The notes: generated by a model from the sequence alone, not told the origin. DNA of 64,000 nucleotides from Plantactinospora soyae (GCF_014874095.1 NZ_JADBEB010000001.1:1488001-1552000), one strand, 5' to 3'. Shown: positions 43,246 to 51,513, numbered from the stretch's first letter. Numbers and translations: made by a program.

Positions 43246-43875
43246 TCAACCCCGGGCCGCGCCCAGTTCGCCGGACCAGCGCTGGAACAGCGAGTGCGGC
43301 ACGCCGAGCGCGTCCAGCACCTTGCCGGCGACAAAATCGACGAGCTGGCGGGCCGAGGCCGAGGCACCGGCGCCGTAGAAGCCGGGACTCGCCGGCAGCA
43401 CCACCGCTCCGGCGTCGTGCAGGGCGATCAGGTGCTCCAGGTGACTTCGGGTGACCGGCGTCTCCCTCGGCACCACCACCACCGGACGCCGTTCCTTCAG
43501 GTTGACCTCGGCCGCTCGTTGCAGCAGGTCCTTGGAGAGGCCGATCGCGATGCCGGCGCAGGCCGCCGTGCTCGCCGGGACGACGACCATGCCCCGGGCC
43601 GGGTACGAGCCGCTGCTCGGTCCCGCCGCGAGATCCCCGGCCGGCCAGTACGTCACGTCCGCGTCGGCCAGGTCCCGCTCCAGCCACCCGGACAGGTCCT
43701 CCCGCCAGTGTGCGTCCCGGAACGGGCGACCGGTCTCGTCGAGGATCGTCAGTCGGGCCGCCCGGGACACGACGAGGTCCACCGGCGCCCCCGCGTCCAG
43801 CAGCCCGCCGAGCACGGCGGCCGGGTACGGCGTACCCGATGCGCCCGAGACACCGACCACCCACGGCCTTCTCAT
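43246..43875 (-). CDS. ubiX: UbiX family flavin prenyltransferase
   Basis: A 209-residue enzyme that makes the prenylated-FMN cofactor required by UbiD-type decarboxylases. Key segments are VGVSGASGTPYPAAVLGGL near the N-terminus, the FMN-binding ASTAACAGIAIGLSKDLLQRAAEVNLKERRPVVVVPRETP, and the C-terminal LPASPGFYGAGAS that contributes to the dimethylallyl pocket. ATG 43875. It pairs functionally with the UbiD-like gene at 46.3-47.8 kb and the prenyltransferase gene in between, for late menaquinone steps after dihydroxynaphthoate formation in the futalosine route. The two genes are separated by a terpene synthase on the opposite strand. Confidence 0.92.
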   Translation of the reverse strand: MRRPWVVGVSGASGTPYPAAVLGGLLDAGAPVDLVVSRAARLTILDETGRPFRDAHWREDLSGWLERDLADADVTYWPAGDLAAGPSSGSYPARGMVVVPASTAACAGIAIGLSKDLLQRAAEVNLKERRPVVVVPRETPVTRSHLEHLIALHDAGAVVLPASPGFYGAGASASARQLVDFVAGKVLDALGVPHSLFQRWSGELGAARG

Positions 43876-44137
43876 GCCCACAAGCCTGCCGCAACCGCAC
43901 TCCCCGGTTCCGGCCGCCCCCGGTCGGGGGTCGGGCCGCGCCCGGTCGGGGGTCGGTCCGCCCCCCCCGGGCGGGGGTCCGCGTGACGGCCGGACCGGTC
44001 GTCCCGGCGGGACACGGCGGAGGGACCGGATCATCAGCTGATGCGAGATGGGACGGCGACGACGGCGATCACAAACACCTCGAAAGGTGGAATGCTGCTC
44101 ACGTATGTCCGTGGTGCGGGACCGAGGGAGGACGGAC

Positions 44138-45304
44138 ATGTATAGCGATGGCGCGTGGGTTGACGAGCTGCGGTGTCCGATTCCCGCACGGCTCTGCCCG
44201 TACGCGGACGAGGTGCAGGACTGGCTGGTCGACTGGGCCGACCGGGTCGGCGGACCGCTCGACAGCGAGGCCCGGGGCCGGCTCGCCCGGGGCGGGGTCG
44301 CCCGGTACGCCGGCCGGCTGTATCCCGATGCCACCGAGGCCGACCTACAGGTGCTCAGCGCGCTGTTCACCTGGTTCTTCCTGCTCGACGACGCCTGCGA
44401 CGCGACCCGGCGCCCCCGGCCCGCCGAGGTGGCCGCGCTCTGTGACGGGGTACTGCGGCTGCTCCGCCACCCGCCCGGCACGGCGGGGTCGCGGCCCGCC
44501 AACCAATCGCCGGCCGCACCGGGGACCCGGTCCCCGAACGGACCGGCGGCCCGGCTGACGTCGCCACCGCAGACCCGCTCGGCGAACCAGCCGGGACCCC
44601 GGCCCGAGCCGTTCGACGGACCGCTCCGGCGGATGCTCACCGACGCCTGGCAGGTTCCCTCCCGCAGGATGTCGGCCTCCTGGCGGGACCGTTTCGTCGA
44701 CGCGGTGGCCCACCATCTCGACGGCGTGGTCACCGAGGCCACCAACAAGGCGACCGGGCGGCTGCCCAGCGTGGCCGAGTACGTCCCGCTGCGCCGCGCG
44801 ACGTCGGCGGCCTACGTCTCGTACGCCCTGATCGAGTTCGCCACCGGGCGGCCGGTGCCGAACGCCGTCTACCACCACCCGGCGGTACGCGAGGTCGCCG
44901 CCACCGCCAACGACCTGCTCTCCTGGTTCAACGACCTGCTGTCGCTGGACCGGGACGCGGCCACCTCGGGCGGGCACAACCTGGTGCTGGCGGTGGCCCG
45001 GGAGCAGGGGATACCGGTCGAGGCGGCGGTCCGGGTGGTGGTCCGACGCTGGCAGCGCAGCATGCGGCGGTTCGTCGAGTTACGGGACGCCGTGCCGTCG
45101 TTCGGATCGGCGCTGGACGGGTCGCTGCGCGAGTACCTGGAGGGCGTGGCGAACTCGGTACGCGGCACGATGGACTGGTCCCTGGAGAGCGGCCGCTACC
45201 GGGACGCGCTGCCACCCGCCCGGCCGGCCAACTCGGCGGTCCGGCTGGAGCGGCTGCCCGGCCCCACCCCTCTGACGCGGGACGACTTCCCGGCGGCCCC
45301 CTGA
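44138..45304 (+). CDS. Class I terpene synthase
   Basis: A 388-residue terpene cyclase. The metal-binding Asp-rich motif is DDACD at residues 84-88 (LLDDACDATR), and the NSE-type triad is NDLLSWFND starting at residue 258, with Asp in the last position instead of Glu. The helix bearing the pyrophosphate-sensing Arg is suggested by RRATSAAYVSYALIEFATG, and ESGRY near residue 350 matches the C-terminal RY element. About 50 low-complexity residues (roughly 107-158, Pro/Ser/Gly-rich) are inserted between the metal motifs. AGGGAGGA precedes ATG 44138. Product unknown. It is inserted on the opposite strand between ubiX and the menaquinone prenyltransferase gene. Confidence 0.9.
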   Translation: MYSDGAWVDELRCPIPARLCPYADEVQDWLVDWADRVGGPLDSEARGRLARGGVARYAGRLYPDATEADLQVLSALFTWFFLLDDACDATRRPRPAEVAALCDGVLRLLRHPPGTAGSRPANQSPAAPGTRSPNGPAARLTSPPQTRSANQPGPRPEPFDGPLRRMLTDAWQVPSRRMSASWRDRFVDAVAHHLDGVVTEATNKATGRLPSVAEYVPLRRATSAAYVSYALIEFATGRPVPNAVYHHPAVREVAATANDLLSWFNDLLSLDRDAATSGGHNLVLAVAREQGIPVEAAVRVVVRRWQRSMRRFVELRDAVPSFGSALDGSLREYLEGVANSVRGTMDWSLESGRYRDALPPARPANSAVRLERLPGPTPLTRDDFPAAP

Positions 45305-45336
45305 CGCGCGATCGACTTCCCGGCGACGCGCTGATC

Positions 45337-45390
45337 GGGGGCGGCCTGGTCGGGGACGGCTCGGTCGGGGGCGGCTCGGTCGGGGGCGGC
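45337..45390. repeat. G-rich 15-bp repeat between convergent stops
   Basis: Four reiterations of a GGTCGGGGGCGGCTC-like unit with four G-runs of 4-5 bases on the plus strand, ending exactly at the stop of the prenyltransferase gene. The plus strand could form a G-quadruplex. Confidence 0.75.
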
Positions 45391-46292
45391 TAACCGCGTA
45401 GGTGGAACCGGACCACGAGATCGAGCAGGGCGAAGACGAAGAGAGCGATCCCGACGAACCCGTTGGCGGTGAAGAACGCCCGGTTGACCCGGGACAGGTC
45501 GGTCGGCGTGACCACCACGTGCTGGTAGCCGAAGGCGAGCGCGGTCAGCAGCAGGCCGAACCACCACGGCCAGCCGAGTCCCACCAGCGCGCCGAACCAC
45601 AGGAACAGGCCGAACGTCACCACGTGCGCGACGGTCGAGGCGTACAGCGCGAACCGGCGGCCGTACCGGGCCGGCACGCTGCGTACTCCGATCCGCTGGT
45701 CCACCTCGCTGTCCTGGCAGGCGTAGATCAGGTCGAAGCCGCCGATCCAGAGTCCGACCGCCGCCCCGAGCAGCCAGGCCGGGCCGGAGCCGGCGAAGGT
45801 GCCGGTCACCGCGACCCAGGCACCGACCGGGCCGACCGCTTGGGCCAGCGCCAGGATCGCGTGCGGCCAGTCGGTGAACCGCTTGGCGTACGGGTAGACC
45901 ACCAGCGGCACCACCGCGAGCGGGGCGAGCGCGAGGCAGAGCGGGTTGAGCGCCGCAGCGGCGGCGAGGAAGACGACCAGGGCGACGGCCGCGCCGGTCC
46001 AGGCCGTCCGCACGCTCACCGCCCCGGTGACCAACTCCCGCTTGGCGGTACGCGGATTGCGGGCGTCGATCCGTCGGTCGATGATCCGGTTCGCCGCCAT
46101 CGCGAAGGTACGCGCACCGACCATGGCGATCGTGATCAGCAGCAGGTCGAGCCAGCGCACCCGTCCGCCGTGCCGTTCCATCGCGGTCAACGCCGACAGG
46201 AAGGCGAACGGCAGCGCGAAGACCGAGTGCTCGATCGCCACCAGCCGGAGGAAGGACTTGACCCGCCCCGGGGACTCCTGCACGGCCGTCAT
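45390..46292 (-). CDS. mqnP: UbiA-type prenyltransferase, menaquinone pathway (MqnP-like)
   Basis: A 300-residue integral membrane prenyltransferase with about eight to nine helices. The two Asp-rich motifs are NRIIDRRID near residues 67-75 and DLIYACQDSEVDQ around residue 190, which bind Mg and prenyl diphosphate. It attaches the polyprenyl chain to the naphthoate ring in the futalosine-type menaquinone route; the flanking UbiD- and UbiX-like genes support this. The ATG overlaps the UbiD stop by one base (TGATG), giving translational coupling. Confidence 0.9.
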   Translation of the reverse strand: MTAVQESPGRVKSFLRLVAIEHSVFALPFAFLSALTAMERHGGRVRWLDLLLITIAMVGARTFAMAANRIIDRRIDARNPRTAKRELVTGAVSVRTAWTGAAVALVVFLAAAAALNPLCLALAPLAVVPLVVYPYAKRFTDWPHAILALAQAVGPVGAWVAVTGTFAGSGPAWLLGAAVGLWIGGFDLIYACQDSEVDQRIGVRSVPARYGRRFALYASTVAHVVTFGLFLWFGALVGLGWPWWFGLLLTALAFGYQHVVVTPTDLSRVNRAFFTANGFVGIALFVFALLDLVVRFHLRG

Positions 46293-47752
46293 CAGATGCC
46301 GTACTCCGTCCAGCGCTTGTCGACCAGGGAACGGATCTCCGGCGACATCGTCATCTCCTCCGGCCAGCCCCGGGTGTAACCCTCGCCCGGCAGCTTGCGG
46401 GTGGCGTCCACGCCGGCCTTGCCACCCCAGAACTGCTGGTACGACGAGTGGTCGAGGTGGTCCACCGGCCCCTCGGTGAGCAGCAGGTCCCGGGCGTAGT
46501 CGACGTTGCCGAAGGCCCGCCAGGCCACCTCGGCGTAGTCGTGCACGTCGCAGTCCTCGTCGACGACCACGATCAGCTTGGTCAGCGACATCAGGTGGGC
46601 GCCCCAGATCGCGTTCATCACCTTCTGGGCGTGCTTCGGGTAGCGCTTGCGGATCGAGATGATCGCGCAGTTGTGGAAGACCCCGGCCGCCGGCAGGTCG
46701 TAGTCGACGATGTCCGGAATCATCAGCTTGAGCAGCGGCTGGAAGATCCGCTCGGTGGCCTTGCCCAGGCCGTGGTCCTCCTGCGGCGGCTTCGAGGTGA
46801 TGATCGAGTGGTAGACCGGGTCACGTTGGGTGGTCATGGCCTCGATGTGCAGCACCGGAAAGGGCTCGACCGGGGTGTAGAAGCCGGTGTGGTCGCCGAA
46901 CGGGCCCTCGGGCAGCCGTTCCCCCGGCTCGATGTAGCCCTCCAGCACGATCTGCGCGTGCGCCGGCACCTGCAACGGCACCGTCAGGCAGTCGACCATC
47001 TCGACCCGCTCGCCGCGCAGGAACCCGGCGAACAGGTACTCGTCGATGTCGCCGGGCAGCGGCGCCGAGGCGGCGTAGCTGACCACCGGGTCGCAGCCGA
47101 TCGCGATCGCCACCGGCAGCCGCTGGCCGAGGCGCTCCGCGACCGCGTGGTGCGCGGTGGAGTCCTTGTGGATCTGCCAGTGCATGCCGAGGCTGTTGGC
47201 CGAGTGCTGCTGCAACCGGTACAGGCCGAGGTTGCGCTTGCCGGTCTCCGGATGCTTGGTGTGGGTCAGCCCGTAGTTGTGGAAGATCCCGCCGTCGCCG
47301 GGCCACACCTGGAGGCCGGGCAGCCGGTTCAGGTCGACGTCGCCGCCCCGGTAGATCACCTGCTGGCAGGGGGCCGTCTTCACCTTCTTCGGCGGTACGG
47401 ACTTGAGCTGCATGACCTTGCCGAGGCCCTCCCGGATGCCGGACCAGCCGACCGGCAACTCCGGCTTGACCAGCGCCCCGATCCGCGCGCCGATCTCGTC
47501 GAGCCGGTCCACGCCGAGCGCCATCGCCATCCGGCGTTCGGTGCCGAACAGGTTGATCGCGATCGGCATCTCACCCCGGGTGGGCCGCTCGAAGAGCAGC
47601 GCCGGCCCGTTCGCCCGGACCGTACGGGTGGTCACCTCGCTGATCTCCAGCGTCGGATCGACCGGTACGCCTACCCGACGCAACTCTCCGGCGCTTTCCA
47701 GCGCGGTGAGGAACTCCCGGAGATCCTGGTACGGAAAGCCACGAGCCGCCAT
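46292..47752 (-). CDS. UbiD family decarboxylase of menaquinone biosynthesis
   Basis: A 486-residue prenyl-FMN-dependent decarboxylase. It has the N-terminal YQDLREFLTALESAGELRRVGVPVDPTLEISEV common to UbiD, the substrate-side segment EGPFGDHTGFY with the conserved acidic residue, and the C-terminal KVMNAIWGAHLMSLTKLIVVVDEDCDVHDYAEVAWRAF. Together with the UbiX-type prenyltransferase and MqnP it removes the carboxyl group from the prenylated naphthoate. Start ATG 47752. In the futalosine literature this role is called MqnL. Confidence 0.92.
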   Translation of the reverse strand: MAARGFPYQDLREFLTALESAGELRRVGVPVDPTLEISEVTTRTVRANGPALLFERPTRGEMPIAINLFGTERRMAMALGVDRLDEIGARIGALVKPELPVGWSGIREGLGKVMQLKSVPPKKVKTAPCQQVIYRGGDVDLNRLPGLQVWPGDGGIFHNYGLTHTKHPETGKRNLGLYRLQQHSANSLGMHWQIHKDSTAHHAVAERLGQRLPVAIAIGCDPVVSYAASAPLPGDIDEYLFAGFLRGERVEMVDCLTVPLQVPAHAQIVLEGYIEPGERLPEGPFGDHTGFYTPVEPFPVLHIEAMTTQRDPVYHSIITSKPPQEDHGLGKATERIFQPLLKLMIPDIVDYDLPAAGVFHNCAIISIRKRYPKHAQKVMNAIWGAHLMSLTKLIVVVDEDCDVHDYAEVAWRAFGNVDYARDLLLTEGPVDHLDHSSYQQFWGGKAGVDATRKLPGEGYTRGWPEEMTMSPEIRSLVDKRWTEYGI

Positions 47753-47880
47753 GGCGCTAGTCTGTCGCACCGCCCGGCCGGGCGACGAGGCCGGGTCCCC
47801 ACAGCGTGACCGGGCTCCCGCCACCGGGCGGCCGGACGGGCCTTCCACCTGCTGGGCCGGCACACCGGGAACGCCGCGCC

Positions 47881-47935
47881 CACCTGGACACCAGAGGCGT
47901 CAACCACTCCGTTTGACGCCTCTGGTGTCCAGGTG
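47881..47935. terminator. Very long perfect hairpin
   Basis: A 23-bp perfect inverted repeat (47881-47903 and 47913-47935) with a 9-base loop, located 17 bases after the stop of the membrane-protein gene on the minus strand. It probably terminates that gene and shields the ubiD operon start from read-through. The stem includes CACCTGGACACC at its outer end. No U-tract. Confidence 0.7.
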
Positions 47936-47952
47936 ACGGCGTGCGGAGGGCG

Positions 47953-48357
47953 TTAGAGCAGGCCGATGCCGAGCAGCAGGGTGCCGGTGACCAGGCTGAG
48001 GCCGCCGAGGCCGACTAGCCAGATCAACTTGTTGGGTCGGGTGTCCGAGGGACGTACCACCGACAGGAAGAAGCCGAGCGGCATCAGGATCGGCGCCGCG
48101 ACCAGGAGGGTACGGATCAACATCCTGGTCCCGTCGCCGAAGCCGGTCCGGTCGAGGTAGAGGAGCGCGACGAGGGCGAACAGCACCAGTACGCCGGCGT
48201 GGGCGTGCCCGGCCGTCCAGAGCGCGCGCCGCACCGGGTTGTCCAGGTAGCCGGGAATCCGCCGGACGAGGTGCATGAGCAGGGACAGACCACCGAAGGC
48301 GATCGTCGAGACGGTGATCAGCAGGATGGCTGCGGTGGTCTGTGTCGCGGACGACAT
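47953..48357 (-). CDS. Hypothetical four-helix membrane protein
   Basis: A 134-residue protein with four hydrophobic segments (ILLITVSTIAFGGLSLLMHLV; GVLVLFALVALLYL; LLVAAPILMPLGFFLSVV; LIWLVGLGGLSLVTGTLLLGIGLL). Function not recognised. AGGAG lies just before ATG 48357. The leader contains two CTTG-N7-CAAG elements that could be operators. It has no operon partner downstream because a long hairpin follows. Confidence 0.72.
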   Translation of the reverse strand: MSSATQTTAAILLITVSTIAFGGLSLLMHLVRRIPGYLDNPVRRALWTAGHAHAGVLVLFALVALLYLDRTGFGDGTRMLIRTLLVAAPILMPLGFFLSVVRPSDTRPNKLIWLVGLGGLSLVTGTLLLGIGLL

Positions 48358-48728
48358 GAGGTCTCCTGTCAGGGTCGGACACGCGCAACTTGTCGTCGTC
48401 AAGATTGCGTCACCGACGGGCATCTTGTCAACAGCAAGACTCGTCGGCCCGCTGACAGAGCCGGCTCCACCTCCTGCTTGGCGGTCTCCTGCTGCTCGGC
48501 AATCTCCTGCTGCTCGGCGGTCTCCTGGGCGTCTCCGCCGGACCGACGCCGAACCCGTCGGAAAGTCCGGACGACCTGTCGGCCGAACCCCGTCGGAAAA
48601 AAATCCGGACGACCTGTCGGATCCGCCGCTCTCCGATCGAGGCATGGGTAGCGGGCGGTCCGAGTCGACGACCGCGCGCACCGCCGACCACACCGCCCCC
48701 ACGCAGGGCGCACCGAAGGAGGACGACG
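48358..48728. other. Intergenic region with operator-like and direct repeats
   Basis: Divergent gap of 371 bases. At 48389-48438 are two CTTG-N7-CAAG inverted repeats. At 48551-48620 is a tandem pair of roughly 35-bp direct repeats (GAACCC[C]GTCGGAAA... TCCGGACGACCTGTCGG). A Glu/Gln-rich antisense frame exists here but is broken and looks accidental. No gene is supported. Confidence 0.6.
48389..48438. promoter_or_regulatory. Paired CTTG-N7-CAAG operator-like elements
   Basis: CTTGTCGTCGTCAAG (48389-48403) and CTTGTCAACAGCAAG (48424-48438) share the inverted CTTG/CAAG ends with 7-base centres, centred 35 bp apart. Such a pair fits a dimeric regulator of the MarR or TetR kind acting on the divergent membrane-protein genes, but this is inferred from symmetry alone. 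Confidence 0.45.
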
Positions 48729-49436
48729 ATGGACCAGGAGACGCGACTGCGGGTCAGGACCACCGATGAGCTGCTCGACCGTTCGGGTACGCCGACGACC
48801 AGGGTCAGCAGGGCCTTACTCGGGTACGGCATCGTCGCCGGTCCGACGTACGTCCTGGTGTCGCTGGCCCAGGCACTGACCCGGGACGGATTCCAGCTCG
48901 ACCGGCACGCCTGGAGCCTGTTGAGCAACGGCGCACTCGGCTGGATCCAGATCACCAACCTGGTGCTGGCCGGGCTGCTGACCATCGCACTCGGGATCGG
49001 ACTGCACCGGGTGCTGTCCCCGGGGCCCGGCGCGACCTGGGCGCCCCGGCTGATCGGGACGTACGGGGTCAGTCTCGTCGCCGCCGGAGCGTTCCGCGCG
49101 GATCCGGCCCTCGGCTTTCCGGCCGGCACCCCGGAGGTCGGGGCGGCGGTAACGTGGCCCGGCATGCTGCACTTCGCCGCGGGCGGCATCGGATTCGCCT
49201 GCCTGATCGCGGCCTGCCTCGTCCTCGCCCGCCGTTTCTCCAGCGAGGGGCGCCGGGGCTGGGCGACCTTCTCCCGGTCGACCGGCGTGCTGTTCCTCGC
49301 CGGCTTCGTCGCGATGGCGGCCGGAGCCGGTAGTGCCGGGATCAACCTGGCCTTCACCGCCGTGGTCGTCCTCGCCTGGGCCTGGATGTCGGCGGTGGCC
49401 GCCCACCTCTACCGCCGGACCACGCGAGCCAACTGA
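48729..49436 (+). CDS. DUF998-type membrane protein
   Basis: A 235-residue integral membrane protein with about six helices, recognisable by the DUF998 pattern (LGYGIVAGPTYVLVSLAQALTRDGFQLDRHAWSLLSNGALGWIQITNLVLAGLLTIALG). Function unknown; members often accompany sigma-factor or stress genes. ATG 48729 follows GAAGGAGG at 48716-48723. Probably co-transcribed with the DGPF/YCII gene 128 bases downstream. Confidence 0.83.
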   Translation: MDQETRLRVRTTDELLDRSGTPTTRVSRALLGYGIVAGPTYVLVSLAQALTRDGFQLDRHAWSLLSNGALGWIQITNLVLAGLLTIALGIGLHRVLSPGPGATWAPRLIGTYGVSLVAAGAFRADPALGFPAGTPEVGAAVTWPGMLHFAAGGIGFACLIAACLVLARRFSSEGRRGWATFSRSTGVLFLAGFVAMAAGAGSAGINLAFTAVVVLAWAWMSAVAAHLYRRTTRAN

Positions 49437-49563
49437 CCCAGGTCGGCCGCGACCGTTGCCGGAGAAGGACTGCCGGCGGATCGGTTCCGTGGCCCGCCGT
49501 TCGACGTACCAGTTGCGGCCGGGAACGACCCGACCGAAGAACCGACCCGAAGGAGTCACCACG

Positions 49564-49935
49564 ATGCGATACCTGGCACTGTTGCGGGCCACCCGGATCA
49601 CCAGCCCGCCGCCGCCCGGGCTGATGGAGGCGATCATGCAGCTCGGCGAGGAGGCGACCGCAGCCGGCGCGCTGCTCGACACCGGCGGCCTCGCACCGAG
49701 CGCCGAGGGCGCACGGATGCAGGTCTCGGCCGGCAAACTGAGCGTGACCGACGGGCCGTTCGCCGAGACGAAGGAGACGATCAGCTACGCCCTGTACGAG
49801 GTGCGCGCGAAGGAGGAGGCGGTCGAGTGGACCTCCCGCTTCATGCAGTTGCACCGCGACCTCTGGGAGGGCTGGGAGGGCGAGGGTGAGGTACTCCGGG
49901 TGTACGGACCCGAGGACTTCGCACCGCAGTCCTGA
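49564..49935 (+). CDS. YCII/DGPF domain protein
   Basis: A 123-residue protein with a YCII-like fold that contains the DGPF motif (SVTDGPFAETKETISYALYEV). Such proteins are encoded next to ECF42 sigma factors, as here, and are thought to act in the same response, though their activity is unknown. RBS GAAGGAG precedes ATG 49564. The sigma gene begins 93 bases downstream. Confidence 0.88.
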   Translation: MRYLALLRATRITSPPPPGLMEAIMQLGEEATAAGALLDTGGLAPSAEGARMQVSAGKLSVTDGPFAETKETISYALYEVRAKEEAVEWTSRFMQLHRDLWEGWEGEGEVLRVYGPEDFAPQS

Positions 49936-50028
49936 ACCGGGAACGGTCGGTTCTGGCCGGGGTGGTGGACGGGTTCCCTCGCACGCCGCCCCGGCCGGAC
50001 GTCCACGTTGGTGGTTGGATCGGTAACC

Positions 50029-51513
50029 ATGACGGCCACCGATCCGGACCAGGCCACCGATCCAGGCCAGGCCACCGATCCGGACCAGGCCACCGGTCGG
50101 GACCAGGCGACCGGCCCGGACCGGGTCGCGGGTTCAGGCCAGGCGGGTGATCCGGACGGGGCGACCCGGCGGACCATCGAGGCGGTCTGGCGGATCGAGT
50201 CCGCCCGGATCATCGCCGGGCTCGCCCGGCTGGTGCAGGACGTCGGGCTCGCCGAGGAACTCGCCCAGGACGCGCTGGTCGTGGCGCTGGAACAGTGGCC
50301 CCGGGCGGGCGTACCACCGAATCCGGGTGGCTGGCTGGTGTCCACCGCGAAGCATCGCGCGATCGACCTGCTCCGGCGGCGTACGACGTACCAGCGGAAG
50401 CTCCGGGAGCTGGGCCGGGAGATCGAGAGCCGATCGGAGCCGACCGACCCCGACCTGGCGGCGGTACTCGACGACGGGCAGATCGACGACGACCTGCTCC
50501 GACTGGTCTTCACCGCCTGTCATCCGGTGCTTCCGACCGAGGGGCGGGTGGCCCTGACGCTCCGGCTGCTGGGTGGGCTGCGTACCGACGAGATCGCCCG
50601 AGCGTTCCTGGTGCCGGAGTCGACCGTCGGACAACGGATCACCCGGGCGAAACGTACGCTCGCCGCGAAGCGCGTACCGTTCGAGCTGCCGGCGCGGACC
50701 GAACTCGCCGACCGGCTGGCCTCGGTCTTCGAGGTGATCTACCTCGTCTTCAACGAGGGTTACTCGGCGACGACCGGCGACGACTGGATGCGGCCGACCC
50801 TCTGTGCGGAGGCGCTCCGACTCGGTCGGATCCTGGCCCGGCTGATGCCGCAGCAGGCCGAGGTACACGGTCTGCTGGCCCTGATGGAGATCCAGGCGTC
50901 CCGGATCCGTGCCCGGACCGGCCCATCGGGCGAACCGATCCTGCTACCGGACCAGGACCGTCGGTTGTGGGACCGGCTGCTGATCCGGCGCGGGCTCGAA
51001 GCGCTGGATCGGGCCGAGGCGCTGGGGATCGGGCCGTACACCCTTCAGGCCGCGATAGCCGCGTGTCACGCCCGTGCCCGCAGCGCCGACCAGACCGACT
51101 GGGTACGGATCGCCGCGCTCTACCGGGTACTGGTGCACGTCTCGCCGTCCCCGATCGTGGAACTGAACCGGGCCGTCGCGGTCGGGATGGCCAGCGGGCC
51201 GGCTGACGGTCTGGAGATCGTTGACGAGTTGGCCGACGAACCCGTGCTGGCGAGTTATCCGCTGCTGCCGGCGGTCCGGGGCGACCTGCTCGGCCGGCTC
51301 GGCCGGTACGACGAGGCCCGGCAGGAGTTCGAGCGGGCCGCCGAGCTGACCAGGAACGCTCGAGAGCGGAAGCTTTTCCTGGACCGTGCCGCCGAAGCCG
51401 CTGCCGCTGCCGCCGGTGCTGGCCGCCACAGTCGTGCGGGCAACAACACAACGCCAGGATCTATCGACTCGGCGAGCGGGAGGACGCGCGTGGTCGACCC
51501 GACAGCGGGCTGA
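50029..51513 (+). CDS. ECF42-type RNA polymerase sigma factor with C-terminal TPR-like extension
   Basis: A 494-residue sigma factor. After an N-terminal 35-residue region with a hexapeptide repeat (DPDQAT) come the sigma regions: 2 (AVWRIESARIIAGLARLVQDVGLAEELAQDALVVALEQWP ... GWLVSTAKHRAIDLLRRR) and 4 (VALTLRLLGGLRTDEIARAFLVPESTVGQRITRAKRTL). A large C-terminal extension of about 280 residues (LASVFEVIYLVFNEGYSATTGDDWMRPTLCAEALRLGRILA...GLLALMEIQASR...YDEARQEFERAAELTRN) matches the helical TPR-like region of the ECF42 group, which also pairs with DGPF proteins. Start ATG 50029 is uncertain because the repeat region lacks conservation. Confidence 0.92.
   Translation: MTATDPDQATDPGQATDPDQATGRDQATGPDRVAGSGQAGDPDGATRRTIEAVWRIESARIIAGLARLVQDVGLAEELAQDALVVALEQWPRAGVPPNPGGWLVSTAKHRAIDLLRRRTTYQRKLRELGREIESRSEPTDPDLAAVLDDGQIDDDLLRLVFTACHPVLPTEGRVALTLRLLGGLRTDEIARAFLVPESTVGQRITRAKRTLAAKRVPFELPARTELADRLASVFEVIYLVFNEGYSATTGDDWMRPTLCAEALRLGRILARLMPQQAEVHGLLALMEIQASRIRARTGPSGEPILLPDQDRRLWDRLLIRRGLEALDRAEALGIGPYTLQAAIAACHARARSADQTDWVRIAALYRVLVHVSPSPIVELNRAVAVGMASGPADGLEIVDELADEPVLASYPLLPAVRGDLLGRLGRYDEARQEFERAAELTRNARERKLFLDRAAEAAAAAAGAGRHSRAGNNTTPGSIDSASGRTRVVDPTAG
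50041..50112. repeat. 18-bp tandem repeat at the start of the ECF42 gene
   Basis: Four 18-bp units (GATCCGGACCAGGCCACC and variants), in frame, coding for DPDQAT-type hexapeptides. Confidence 0.88.

Noticed and set aside
43905-43985. 6C-type structured RNA
   Set aside because: C-runs and hairpins are present, but the order of conserved bases could not be matched; kept only as a low-interest observation.
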